Of a stretch of 5,375 bases of DNA, positions 1 through 5,375 are shown in pieces. Position 1 is the stretch's first letter. The number at the start of each line of letters is the position of its first letter. The position numbers and the translations under genes are program-made. Under the pieces are notes generated by a model that was not told the origin of the DNA, ran no database searches, and saw only the letters and a list, made by a program, of their open reading frames with translations. This DNA comes from Thermoleophilia bacterium. GTDB taxonomy: Bacteria > Actinomycetota > Thermoleophilia > Gaiellales > SKUG01. The DNA is taken from contig JAGQUL010000384.1 of the NCBI GenBank assembly GCA_020438525.1, positions 1-5,375 of the forward strand, written 5' to 3'.

Positions 1-348
1 GATGTTGCCTTCCTGGATGAGGTCGAGCAGCGGCACGCCGTTGCCCTGGTAGCGGCGCGCGATCGAGATCACCAGGCGCAGGTTGCACTCGACGAGCCGC
101 GCCTTGGCTGCCTCGTCGCCGCGATCCTTGCGCCGGGCGAGCTCGAGCTCCTCGGCATGGGTCAGCAGCGGACCATCGTCGAGCTGCCCCACGTACGTAC
201 GCAGCAGGTCGATCGACCCGGAGTCGCTGCCCCAGGCGGTGTCGGCCTGCACGGGTCGAAGCACCGCTGCCGTGTCGGCTGCGGTCGTCTCCACGCCGTC
301 GACATCGTCGTCGGGAGTCGGCTGGATGTCCTGGTCGGTAGCGGTCAT
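1..348 (-). CDS. Sigma-70 family RNA polymerase sigma factor, RpoD/SigA-like, N-terminal part (3' end outside window)
   Basis: RNA polymerase specificity subunit; the 116 N-terminal codons are visible and the frame stays open to the left edge. Residues 1-44 are an acidic, low-complexity leader ([15 protein letters not shown] at the start). From about residue 46 the chain matches sigma-70 region 1.2 ([11 protein letters not shown], then [14 protein letters not shown] and [11 protein letters not shown]), followed by region 2.1 ([16 protein letters not shown] and [10 protein letters not shown]), which binds core polymerase. The ATG at 348-346 is preceded by a GGAAAG ribosome-binding site with 5 bases of spacing, supporting this start. 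The short leader leaves no room for a full region 1.1, as in group 2 or short primary sigma factors. FliA/WhiG-type flagellar sigma factors normally lack this region 1.2 signature, so although the gene sits where fliA often follows flhF, it looks RpoD-like. Regions 2.4 and 4.2, which set promoter choice, are outside the window. Family assignment is firm; the subgroup is uncertain. Confidence 0.93.
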   Translation of the reverse strand, partial: MTATDQDIQPTPDDDVDGVETTAADTAAVLRPVQADTAWGSDSGSIDLLRTYVGQLDDGPLLTHAEELELARRKDRGDEAAKARLVECNLRLVISIARRYQGNGVPLLDLIQEGNI

Positions 349-353
349 TGCTG

Positions 354-359
354 CTTTCC
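354..359 (-). promoter_or_regulatory. Ribosome-binding site of the sigma factor gene
   Basis: GGAAAG read on the minus strand lies 5 bases before the ATG at 348-346. It fixes the start of the sigma gene, which has its own translation signal and is not overlapped by the preceding gene. Confidence 0.6.
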
Positions 360-366
360 ACGAGAG

Positions 367-387
367 CCGGCACGGATCTGTTGCCGG
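367..387 (-). repeat. Inverted repeat just upstream of the sigma factor ribosome-binding site
   Basis: On the minus strand CCGGCA and TGCCGG form a perfect 6-base-pair stem around a 9-base loop. It ends 7 bases before the GGAAAG ribosome-binding site. There is no T-run after it, so it is not a classical intrinsic terminator. It could be an mRNA hairpin near the translation start, an operator, or chance in GC-rich DNA. Confidence 0.35.
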
Positions 388-426
388 GTCGAAAGGGTTG
401 TCTCCGCCTGCGCCTGCTTTCACACC

Positions 427-446
427 CCGGATCGGCTCGAATCCGG
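427..446 (-). repeat. Inverted repeat just after the stop of the 92-residue gene
   Basis: CCGGAT and ATCCGG form a perfect 6-base-pair stem around an 8-base loop, starting 5 bases after the TGA at 454-452. The following minus-strand sequence has no T-run, so Rho-independent termination is not supported. It may be a weak attenuating or mRNA-protecting hairpin. It also contains GCCGATCC (436-429), which resembles the -10 element of FliA/WhiG promoters (GCCGATAA), but no TAAA-like -35 lies at the expected distance. Confidence 0.3.
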
Positions 447-451
447 TGGCG

Positions 452-730
452 TCAGGCCCGCGTGTCGATGTGCGGCCGATCCGGTCGCACCTCGTCGTCG
501 GGGTGGCGACCGTGGTCGTCGTAGGCACGTGGGTCACGGATCGGCGTAGCAGGTCGTCGCTGCTCGTCGGACTGGTCGTCGTCGCTGCCAGCGTGGGGCT
601 GCCGGCGTTCGCCCGGATCCTGCTCCTCGCGACGTCGGCGTCGCTCGACGCGATCGAGGATGCTGGTCCGGTCCACGTAGACGCTGCCGGCGAGCGGCCC
701 AATGGGGCGGATCGGCTCGGATGGCGTCAT
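452..730 (-). CDS. Small highly charged hypothetical protein (92 aa)
   Basis: I do not recognise this protein. It starts with [20 protein letters not shown], continues with a basic helix-like stretch (residues 21-37, [15 protein letters not shown]), then a long Asp/Arg/Pro/His-rich, probably disordered tail ending PHIDTRA. There are no membrane helices, cysteines or signal peptide, so it should be cytoplasmic. Evidence that it is real: a GAGGAG ribosome-binding site 10 bases before the ATG; an in-frame TGA at 739-737 that rules out a longer start; strongly G/C-ending codons in the first half; and a position 17 bases after the preceding gene in the same direction. The most structured part is residues 1-40. 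The later half is weaker as coding sequence because disordered charged tails are easily mimicked by GC-rich DNA. Its place between motility genes and a sigma factor suggests an accessory or regulatory role, which is inference only. Confidence 0.65.
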   Translation of the reverse strand: MTPSEPIRPIGPLAGSVYVDRTSILDRVERRRRREEQDPGERRQPHAGSDDDQSDEQRRPATPIRDPRAYDDHGRHPDDEVRPDRPHIDTRA

Positions 731-740
731 CGTCCGTCAG

Positions 741-746
741 CTCCTC
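741..746 (-). promoter_or_regulatory. Ribosome-binding site of the 92-residue gene
   Basis: GAGGAG on the minus strand lies 10 bases before the ATG at 730-728, in the 17-base gap after the TAG of the upstream gene (750-748). It is among the strongest purine-rich sites in the window and is the main support for the small gene being translated. Confidence 0.55.
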
Positions 747-747
747 G

Positions 748-1245
748 CTACGCAGCCTGTGGTGGCTGGTGTGCCTCTGTCGGGATGTATCCGGGAACGG
801 CCTGGCTGAGCGGATCGTCGGGGTCCACGAGCGCAAGCTCCTCAGCGCGCCCTGCGGCCTCCTGCTGGCGCAGCCGCTCGCGGTAGTAGGCCTCGATCCT
901 GCGAGCGCGCTCGCGCTCCTTCTCCTCCAGCTCCTGCCGGGCGTGCTTGACCTCGACGTCGTACATCTCGCCGAACACGAACAGGCCGGCGGCCCAGGCG
1001 AAGAAGTACGTCACGATCGCGGCGATGATGCCCCGGACGGTCGCGCCCTCCCAGCCGTTGCCCGCGCCGTAGGTGACGAGGAACACGAACAGGAAGGCGA
1101 GCATCGACGAGAACGTGCGCAGCATCTGGAGCCGGCCGAGCCATCGCTCGAACGACGGTGGCGTGAACTCGATCTCGCCGTCCTGCTCGATGATGCGCCG
1201 GACGTGCTCTGGAAGCTCTGTGTATTCGGCAGTCTGTGGATTCAT
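748..1245 (-). CDS. Hypothetical membrane protein with two transmembrane helices and a cytoplasmic coiled coil (165 aa)
   Basis: Not assignable to a named family. Visible architecture: a soluble N-terminus (residues 1-43, with PSFERWLGRLQMLR just before the membrane); a first hydrophobic helix at about 45-62 (FSSMLAFLFVFLVTYGAG); a short loop (NGWEGAT); a second helix at about 70-92 (VRGIIAAIVTYFFAWAAG within it); a charged helix at about 96-138, rich in Glu, Arg and Gln, with coiled-coil character; and a Pro-rich tail (ending HQPPQAA). Both termini should face the cytoplasm. The ATG overlaps the TGA of the PilZ gene in an ATGA arrangement (1245-1242), with AAGG about 10 bases upstream inside that gene, so translation is probably coupled and the two products are likely needed together. 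Working idea (inference): an inner-membrane partner or anchor for the PilZ protein or the flagellar base. Clean hydrophobic periodicity and coupling make the gene itself near certain; the function is unknown. Confidence 0.9.
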   Translation of the reverse strand: MNPQTAEYTELPEHVRRIIEQDGEIEFTPPSFERWLGRLQMLRTFSSMLAFLFVFLVTYGAGNGWEGATVRGIIAAIVTYFFAWAAGLFVFGEMYDVEVKHARQELEEKERERARRIEAYYRERLRQQEAAGRAEELALVDPDDPLSQAVPGYIPTEAHQPPQAA

Positions 1246-1955
1246 CGGTTCATGACCTTCTTGCGTCCCGCGAGTTCACGCTGTCGGAAGAAGAGGAAGC
1301 GGATGATGCGCTCGCGATCGGTGATCGCCATGCGCTCGAAGCTGCACGCCACGATGTACTGGTCGGGGCGCTCGGGATCCGGATGCGCGTGCACGACCTT
1401 GGCGCGGCTCGTGATGTCGCCACCATGCTCGGGCAGGTAGAACGTCACGACGAGCTTGTCGCCCGAGGCGAGCTTGACTGGAGCGCGGAAGCTCACGCCG
1501 CCGCCGCTGATGTTGCGGGTGAGCGCCTTGATCCGCTCACCGGTCAGGCGCGGCGAGTCGGCGGGCTCGTCGTCCTGCTTGCCCGAGTGCTGCTCGACGC
1601 GTGCGTGCAGCAGCAGCGACACGTCGACGCGTACGTGGTTGCGGCGCTGCGCGCGGTGCACGTCGCCACCACGATCGATCTCGAGGATCGTCTCGCCGTC
1701 GCGCTCGTAGACCGTTCGGACGCTCGTCTTGAGGCACCAGTAGCCGCCGCCCTGGGTGTACCACAGGCGCATCGCGGCACCTTCGCGCATGTCGAGCACC
1801 TCACCCTCGAACTCGGGGGCGCTGATCCTCAGCGTGTCGGCGGTCTCCTCCACGAGCCGGCTGAAGTACTGCGCGGCACCACCGCGATCGCCAAGGGCGA
1901 CCTCGAGGCGCTGGTTGAGGCGTGGAAGCGGCGTTGCGGGGCTGGTGGCAGGCAC
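1242..1955 (-). CDS. YcgR-like PilZ domain protein, predicted c-di-GMP-binding motility regulator (237 aa)
   Basis: Soluble c-di-GMP receptor. Residues about 12-98 form an N-terminal YcgR/PilZN-like domain of beta strands (LNQRLEVAL, EGEVLDMREGAAMRLWY, YWCLKTSVRTVYE). The PilZ domain follows at about 102-225. Both ligand motifs are intact: RxxxR as R105-NHV-R109, and NxSxxG as N148-I-S150-GG-G153, so binding is expected. In YcgR, binding lets the protein act as a flagellar brake at the motor; a similar role is inferred here from position directly after flhA-flhF. A probable insert of about 20 residues (EQHSGKQDDEPADSPRLTGE, 121-140) separates the two motifs. The start is GTG at 1955-1953; no ATG lies in frame before residue 56, and GAGGA at 1971-1967 is a rather distant ribosome-binding site (11 bases). 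The gene begins 28 bases after flhF and its stop overlaps the next start by 4 bases. Confidence 0.94.
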   Translation of the reverse strand: MPATSPATPLPRLNQRLEVALGDRGGAAQYFSRLVEETADTLRISAPEFEGEVLDMREGAAMRLWYTQGGGYWCLKTSVRTVYERDGETILEIDRGGDVHRAQRRNHVRVDVSLLLHARVEQHSGKQDDEPADSPRLTGERIKALTRNISGGGVSFRAPVKLASGDKLVVTFYLPEHGGDITSRAKVVHAHPDPERPDQYIVACSFERMAITDRERIIRFLFFRQRELAGRKKVMNR

Positions 1956-1983
1956 GGTGCGTGTCGTCCTCGTCGTGTGTCGG

Positions 1984-3711
1984 TCAGTGCTTCGGTTCGG
2001 TCTGCAGGATGCGGTCGGTGATCTCGCGCGAGCTGGCCGCGCGCAGGTCCTCGGGCACGGTCGGACCGTCGGACAGGTATGTCATCGGCAGGCCGAGCCG
2101 GAAACCAAAGTTCAGGATCTCGCCGACGTAGCGGCTTTCGTCGATGCGGGTCACGACCAGGCGGTTCGCGCCGATCGGCCGGAACGTGTCGACGATCGAA
2201 CGAGCTTCGCGTCCGCTCGTCGCGAGCGGCACCACGACGTGGATGTCGTCGGTTCCGATCGCGAGCAGGCACGACTGCACGAGCCCGCGAACGTCGGGAT
2301 CGAGGTAGGTGCTCGCGGGGGTGTCGACGAGCACCACGTCGTGCTCGGCGAACGCGTCCATCGCGTCCATGGCCTGCGACGGCGAGATCGCGTAGCGGAT
2401 CTCGGCCTGCAGGTCGGCGAACGCGGGTTCGGCCATCACCGGCACACCCGGCTGGGCGTTCACGATCGACAGCACGCCGACTTTCATGCCGGTCTGGGCG
2501 TAGCGCGTGGCGACCTTTGCGATCACGGAGGTGCGTCCGGAGTGCGCCGGGCCGACGAACGCGGCTCGGTGTGCGCGACCGAGCAGCGGGAATCCGGTGT
2601 GCACCGGGATCAGCTCCTCGATCACGGCGCGCATGACCTGCTCGACGTCCTGGTCGCCGCCGAACGGCAGGCGGTGACGGACCGCGGCGTCGACGATGAT
2701 CTCCACCACGTCCGCGTCCACGCCCACTGCACGAAGCTGGGCGATGATCGGATCGAGCTGCTCGTCGAGCTGCTCGATCACCGATCGGGCACGCAGCTGG
2801 TCGACGTCGAGGTCCTGCGAGCGTCGCGTCGCATCGACGGCCTGTCGGAGCGCGGCGATCTCGGACAGGTCGATCCCCTCGATCGCGGCGCCGAGCGCAT
2901 CGGCGAGCTGCGAATCGGTGCTGCGCGGCATCGCGAGATCGGTGCGCAGCGCATGGTCGACGGTGATCGCGGCCTGATCGGCGCTCGGCACGGCCTGCGG
3001 CACGAAGCCTTGGGACGATTCCGGCGCCACGGTCGCGGCGAACGTGGTGGTGGCAGGCGGCGCGGTCTGCGGCAGGGCCTGCGGCGGAGCGTAGGTTCCC
3101 ATCGACGACGCCTGCTCCACGCGCTCGGTCGCGTGCCGCACGTTCTCGTGCGTCCGCGCTGCGAGCTCGCGCGCCTGGGCCATCGGATCGGGCATCGGCG
3201 CGGCCGCTGCGGCAGGCGCTGCGGCCGGCGGCTGCTCGGGTGCCGCAGCTCGCGGCGGAACGGGAATCGTGGCGGCGGCCGTGGGCACGTCGAGCTCGGC
3301 GAAGCTGCCGGCTGCTGCGGCGTGCTCGAGCACGCGTCCGTACTCCTGTGCGAGCTCGGCGTCCTGCGACGGGTCCCACTCGTCGGTCACGTCGATGCCG
3401 CCGCGGCGACCCATCTTCATGGCAGAGCGAAAGCGCTCCGCGAGCGCGTCCTGGTCGTCGTCGCCCGTCGTGGACGACGTGGAATCGCCCGAGTGCTCGC
3501 CCATCATGCGGTCCTCGAGGTCGACGAGCTCGTCGTCGGACGGCATCGAGTCGGCTGCGGTGACCTCGATCACCTTCGTGCCGAAGAAGCCTGCTACGCC
3601 ACCCTGGACCTTCTGGCGCTGGCCGATGACCACCGCGTCGGGACCGAGTTCCTCCCGAATCATCGGCAGGACCTCTTCGAGGGTGCGACCCTGGAACGTC
3701 TTGATCCTCAC
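1984..3711 (-). CDS. flhF: FlhF-like flagellar SRP-family GTPase homologue with degenerate nucleotide-binding motifs (575 aa)
   Basis: FlhF proteins are SRP-type GTPases that set flagellar position and number and act at early basal-body assembly on the membrane. Residues 1-52 match the FlhF N-terminus (MRIKTFQGRTLEEVLPMIRE, GFFGTKVIEVTAA). Residues about 55-260 are a long acidic then Ala/Pro/Gln-rich linker, probably disordered. About 265-375 is a helical N domain and 380-570 the G domain (AAFVGPAHSGRTSVIAKVA at 383-401; VVLVDTP; VVTRIDES; LSDGPTVPEDL). The G domain departs from the family: P-loop Lys is Arg393; the DTYR-like G2 motif reads NAQP (418-421); DTAGR is DTPAS (463-467); TKLD is TRID (521-524). 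GTP hydrolysis may be lost or altered. The GTG start (3711-3709) overlaps the flhA stop as GTGA, implying coupled translation. At 575 residues it is longer than most FlhF proteins, mainly through the linker. No flhG follows before the sigma gene. Confidence 0.92.
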   Translation of the reverse strand: MRIKTFQGRTLEEVLPMIREELGPDAVVIGQRQKVQGGVAGFFGTKVIEVTAADSMPSDDELVDLEDRMMGEHSGDSTSSTTGDDDQDALAERFRSAMKMGRRGGIDVTDEWDPSQDAELAQEYGRVLEHAAAAGSFAELDVPTAAATIPVPPRAAAPEQPPAAAPAAAAAPMPDPMAQARELAARTHENVRHATERVEQASSMGTYAPPQALPQTAPPATTTFAATVAPESSQGFVPQAVPSADQAAITVDHALRTDLAMPRSTDSQLADALGAAIEGIDLSEIAALRQAVDATRRSQDLDVDQLRARSVIEQLDEQLDPIIAQLRAVGVDADVVEIIVDAAVRHRLPFGGDQDVEQVMRAVIEELIPVHTGFPLLGRAHRAAFVGPAHSGRTSVIAKVATRYAQTGMKVGVLSIVNAQPGVPVMAEPAFADLQAEIRYAISPSQAMDAMDAFAEHDVVLVDTPASTYLDPDVRGLVQSCLLAIGTDDIHVVVPLATSGREARSIVDTFRPIGANRLVVTRIDESRYVGEILNFGFRLGLPMTYLSDGPTVPEDLRAASSREITDRILQTEPKH

Positions 3712-5375
3712 GCGTTCACCATCCCGGCATCGCCTGCGACTGCACCGTCACCGCCATCGAGCGAGACACGTGCGACCATCTGGATGTCCACGTCCCGCTG
3801 GATCTCGTTGTACGAGACCACCGCGAGGCGCGGCAGCACGGGCTCGCTCACCTGCTTGAGGTGACGACGAACCTTTGCCGAACACAGCACCACAGGCGCC
3901 ATGCCTTGCTGGTGTACCCGTGTGTATTCACCCTGTAACGCGGTCAACACTGCGTTCACGGTGCCCGGATCGAGGTTTAGATATGAGCCGTCGCCCGTCT
4001 GCACGACCGCATCGCCGAGCATCGCCTCGAGCGGACCGTCGAGCGTGATCGCGTACAGGACGTTGCCGGGAGCGAGGTACGGGCGCAGGATCGATCGGGC
4101 GAGCGCCTGTCGGCAGTAGTCGGCGAGCAGGCCGATGTCCTTGGTGAGGCGTCCCTTGTCGGCGAGCGTCTCCACGATCGTGGCGAGGTCGCGGATGCCG
4201 ACGCCCTCGGCGAGCAGCGCCTGCAGCACGCGGTGCACCTCGCCGAGCGCGAGCACGTCGGGAACGAGCTCCTCCACGGCTGCCGGGTAGCGCTCCTTGA
4301 GCGCGTCGAGCAGGCCGCGCACGTCCTGGCGGGTGAGCAGGTCGGCGGCGTGCTGGCGGATCGTCTCGGTCAGGTGCGTGACGATGATCGATGCGGGATC
4401 GACCACGGTGTAGCCCATCGCCTCCGCGCGCTCCTTCACGGCGGCGGGAATCCAGAGTGCGGGCAGGCCGAACGCGGGCTCGGTGGTGGGCGTGCCCTCG
4501 AGGCCGGGCTCGGCGTCGCCGGGGTTCATCGCCATCCAGCAGCCGGGCAGCAGCGAGCCCACCACGACCTGGGCGCCCTTGATCTTGAAGGCATACTCGT
4601 GCGAGGCGAGCTGCACGTTGTCGCGCAGGCGGATCGGGGCGAGCACCATGCCGAGGTCGAGCGCGACCTGGCGGCGGATCATGCTGACGCGCTTGAGCAG
4701 GTCGCCGTCCTGCTCCTCGTCGACGAGGCTGATCAGGCCGTAGCCGATCTCCAGCTCGAGCACGTCGAGCGGCAGCAGGCCCTTGACGTTCTCGATGGTG
4801 GGCGCGCCGTCGTCGGGCTCCGGCTCCATCGCGGCGACCTGCGCGGCGAGCGCGTCGCGCTCCTGGACGCGGCGCAGGATCGTGCCGACGGTGAAGAGCA
4901 GGATCGCGAGCCCGATGAACGGCACCTTCGGCAGGCCCGGGAGCAGCCCGAGCACGAAGAGCACGCCCGACACGATGAGGATCGCCTTCGGGTAGCGGGT
5001 GAACTGCACGGCGAGGTCGCCGCCCAGGTTGCCGTCGCTGGCGGCGCGGGTGACGATGATGCCGGTCGCGGTGGAGATCAGCAGCGCGGGGATCGCGGCG
5101 GCGAGCGCGTCGCCGATCGAGAGCGTCGAGAAGCGAGCGACCGATTCGGTGAAGCTCAGGCCCTGCTGGAGCATGCCCACGGCCATGCCGCCGAAGAGGT
5201 TGATGAGCGTGATGATCACGGCGGCGATCGCGTCGCCCTTCACGAACTTCGCGGCACCGTCCATGCTGCCGTAGAAGTCGGCCTCCTGCTGGATCTCCTG
5301 GCGGCGCTGGCGTGCCTGCTCGTCGGTGATCTGGCCGGCGTTGAGGTCGGCGTCGATCGCCATCTGCTTGCCGGG
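3708..5375 (-). CDS. flhA: Flagellar biosynthesis protein FlhA, C-terminal 555 residues (5' end outside window)
   Basis: Export-gate membrane protein of the flagellar type III secretion system; it couples ion flow to export and its cytoplasmic ring docks chaperone-substrate complexes. The frame is open at the right edge and begins inside the FHIPEP family signature (PGKQMAIDADLNAG, residues 1-14 of the visible part), so about 150 N-terminal residues are missing. The conserved loop FYGSMDGAAKFVKGDAIA (34-51) follows, then four membrane helices at about 48-69, 88-109, 131-148 and 151-167, the last half of the usual eight. From about residue 168 to the end is the cytoplasmic domain, with typical blocks such as LLKRVSMIRRQVALDLG, IRLRDNVQLASHEYAFKIKG, GYTVVDPASIIVTHLTE and SYNEI. 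It ends with an Asp/Gly/Ala-rich tail. No frameshift or lost core motif is seen. FlhA rather than a virulence SctV homologue is supported by flhF directly downstream. Codons at about 3860-3985 are less GC-rich than the rest of the gene. Confidence 0.98.
   Translation of the reverse strand, partial: PGKQMAIDADLNAGQITDEQARQRRQEIQQEADFYGSMDGAAKFVKGDAIAAVIITLINLFGGMAVGMLQQGLSFTESVARFSTLSIGDALAAAIPALLISTATGIIVTRAASDGNLGGDLAVQFTRYPKAILIVSGVLFVLGLLPGLPKVPFIGLAILLFTVGTILRRVQERDALAAQVAAMEPEPDDGAPTIENVKGLLPLDVLELEIGYGLISLVDEEQDGDLLKRVSMIRRQVALDLGMVLAPIRLRDNVQLASHEYAFKIKGAQVVVGSLLPGCWMAMNPGDAEPGLEGTPTTEPAFGLPALWIPAAVKERAEAMGYTVVDPASIIVTHLTETIRQHAADLLTRQDVRGLLDALKERYPAAVEELVPDVLALGEVHRVLQALLAEGVGIRDLATIVETLADKGRLTKDIGLLADYCRQALARSILRPYLAPGNVLYAITLDGPLEAMLGDAVVQTGDGSYLNLDPGTVNAVLTALQGEYTRVHQQGMAPVVLCSAKVRRHLKQVSEPVLPRLAVVSYNEIQRDVDIQMVARVSLDGGDGAVAGDAGMVNA

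Noticed and set aside
367..446. Intrinsic transcription terminator between the 92-residue gene and the sigma gene
   Set aside because: Both inverted repeats have only 6-base-pair stems and no T-run follows either on the minus strand.
83..886. Plus-strand open frame covering the sigma gene, the gap and the 92-residue gene
   Set aside because: Ser/Arg/Ala-rich low-complexity product, antisense to a clearly recognisable sigma-70 N-terminus, with no domain match; a GC-rich shadow.
721..2021. Plus-strand open frames opposite the membrane protein and the PilZ gene
   Set aside because: The minus-strand proteins have clear membrane helices and intact PilZ motifs; the plus-strand products show no coherent domain structure.
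3190..3260. Repeat-like Ala/Pro stretch in flhF as a tandem repeat or insertion
   Set aside because: It is a compositionally biased linker without a regular repeat unit, typical of the variable middle part of FlhF proteins.
1829..3379. Second long minus-strand frame inside flhF and across its 3' end
   Set aside because: It is extremely Arg/Ala-rich, out of frame with flhF, and has no domain; the flhF frame carries recognisable N-terminal and G-domain motifs.
3708..3711. Frameshift or fusion at the flhA/flhF junction
   Set aside because: The GTGA overlap is a normal stop/start coupling; both proteins have proper ends, FlhA a complete C-terminus and FlhF a typical N-terminus.
1756..3864. Very long open frame on the plus strand, opposite flhF
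   Set aside because: It is antisense to well-supported PilZ, flhF and flhA coding sequence, its product is a His/Arg/Asp/Val-rich string without recognisable domains, and long antisense frames are expected where the true gene has G/C at third codon positions.

Overview
The window is one tightly packed, single-direction gene block of a flagellated, high-GC bacterium. Every supported gene lies on the minus strand, so transcription runs from position 5375 towards position 1. GC-ending codons dominate, and the layout (flhA, flhF, PilZ gene, two small genes, sigma-70 factor) suggests a motile actinobacterium-like organism. A deep-branching group such as Thermoleophilia is possible, but that is inference and not proven by the sequence.

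In transcription order: (1) the C-terminal ~80% of flhA, the export-gate protein of the flagellar type III secretion system, cut by the right edge; (2) flhF, an SRP-family GTPase homologue, overlapping flhA by 4 bases (GTGA); (3) a YcgR-like PilZ protein with both c-di-GMP binding motifs intact, 28 bases downstream; (4) a 165-residue protein with two membrane helices and a charged coiled coil, overlapping the PilZ gene by 4 bases (ATGA); (5) a 92-residue, very charged, unrecognised protein, 17 bases further on; (6) after the only sizeable gap (103 bases, with two small inverted repeats), the first 116 codons of a sigma-70 factor, cut by the left edge. The plus strand holds no convincing gene, and I see no tRNA, rRNA, CRISPR array, insertion sequence or attachment site.

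The genes plausibly form one motility operon: export gate, placement/assembly GTPase, c-di-GMP-responsive motility control, two accessory proteins and a transcription factor. Four points deserve attention. The FlhF homologue has lost signature residues in four GTPase motifs, including the P-loop lysine. No flhG (MinD-like partner) lies between flhF and the sigma gene, where many bacteria have it. The sigma factor in the usual fliA slot has region 1.2 and an RpoD/SigA-like region 2.1, not a FliA/WhiG-like start. The two small genes next to the PilZ gene are candidates for an undescribed c-di-GMP/motility accessory module.
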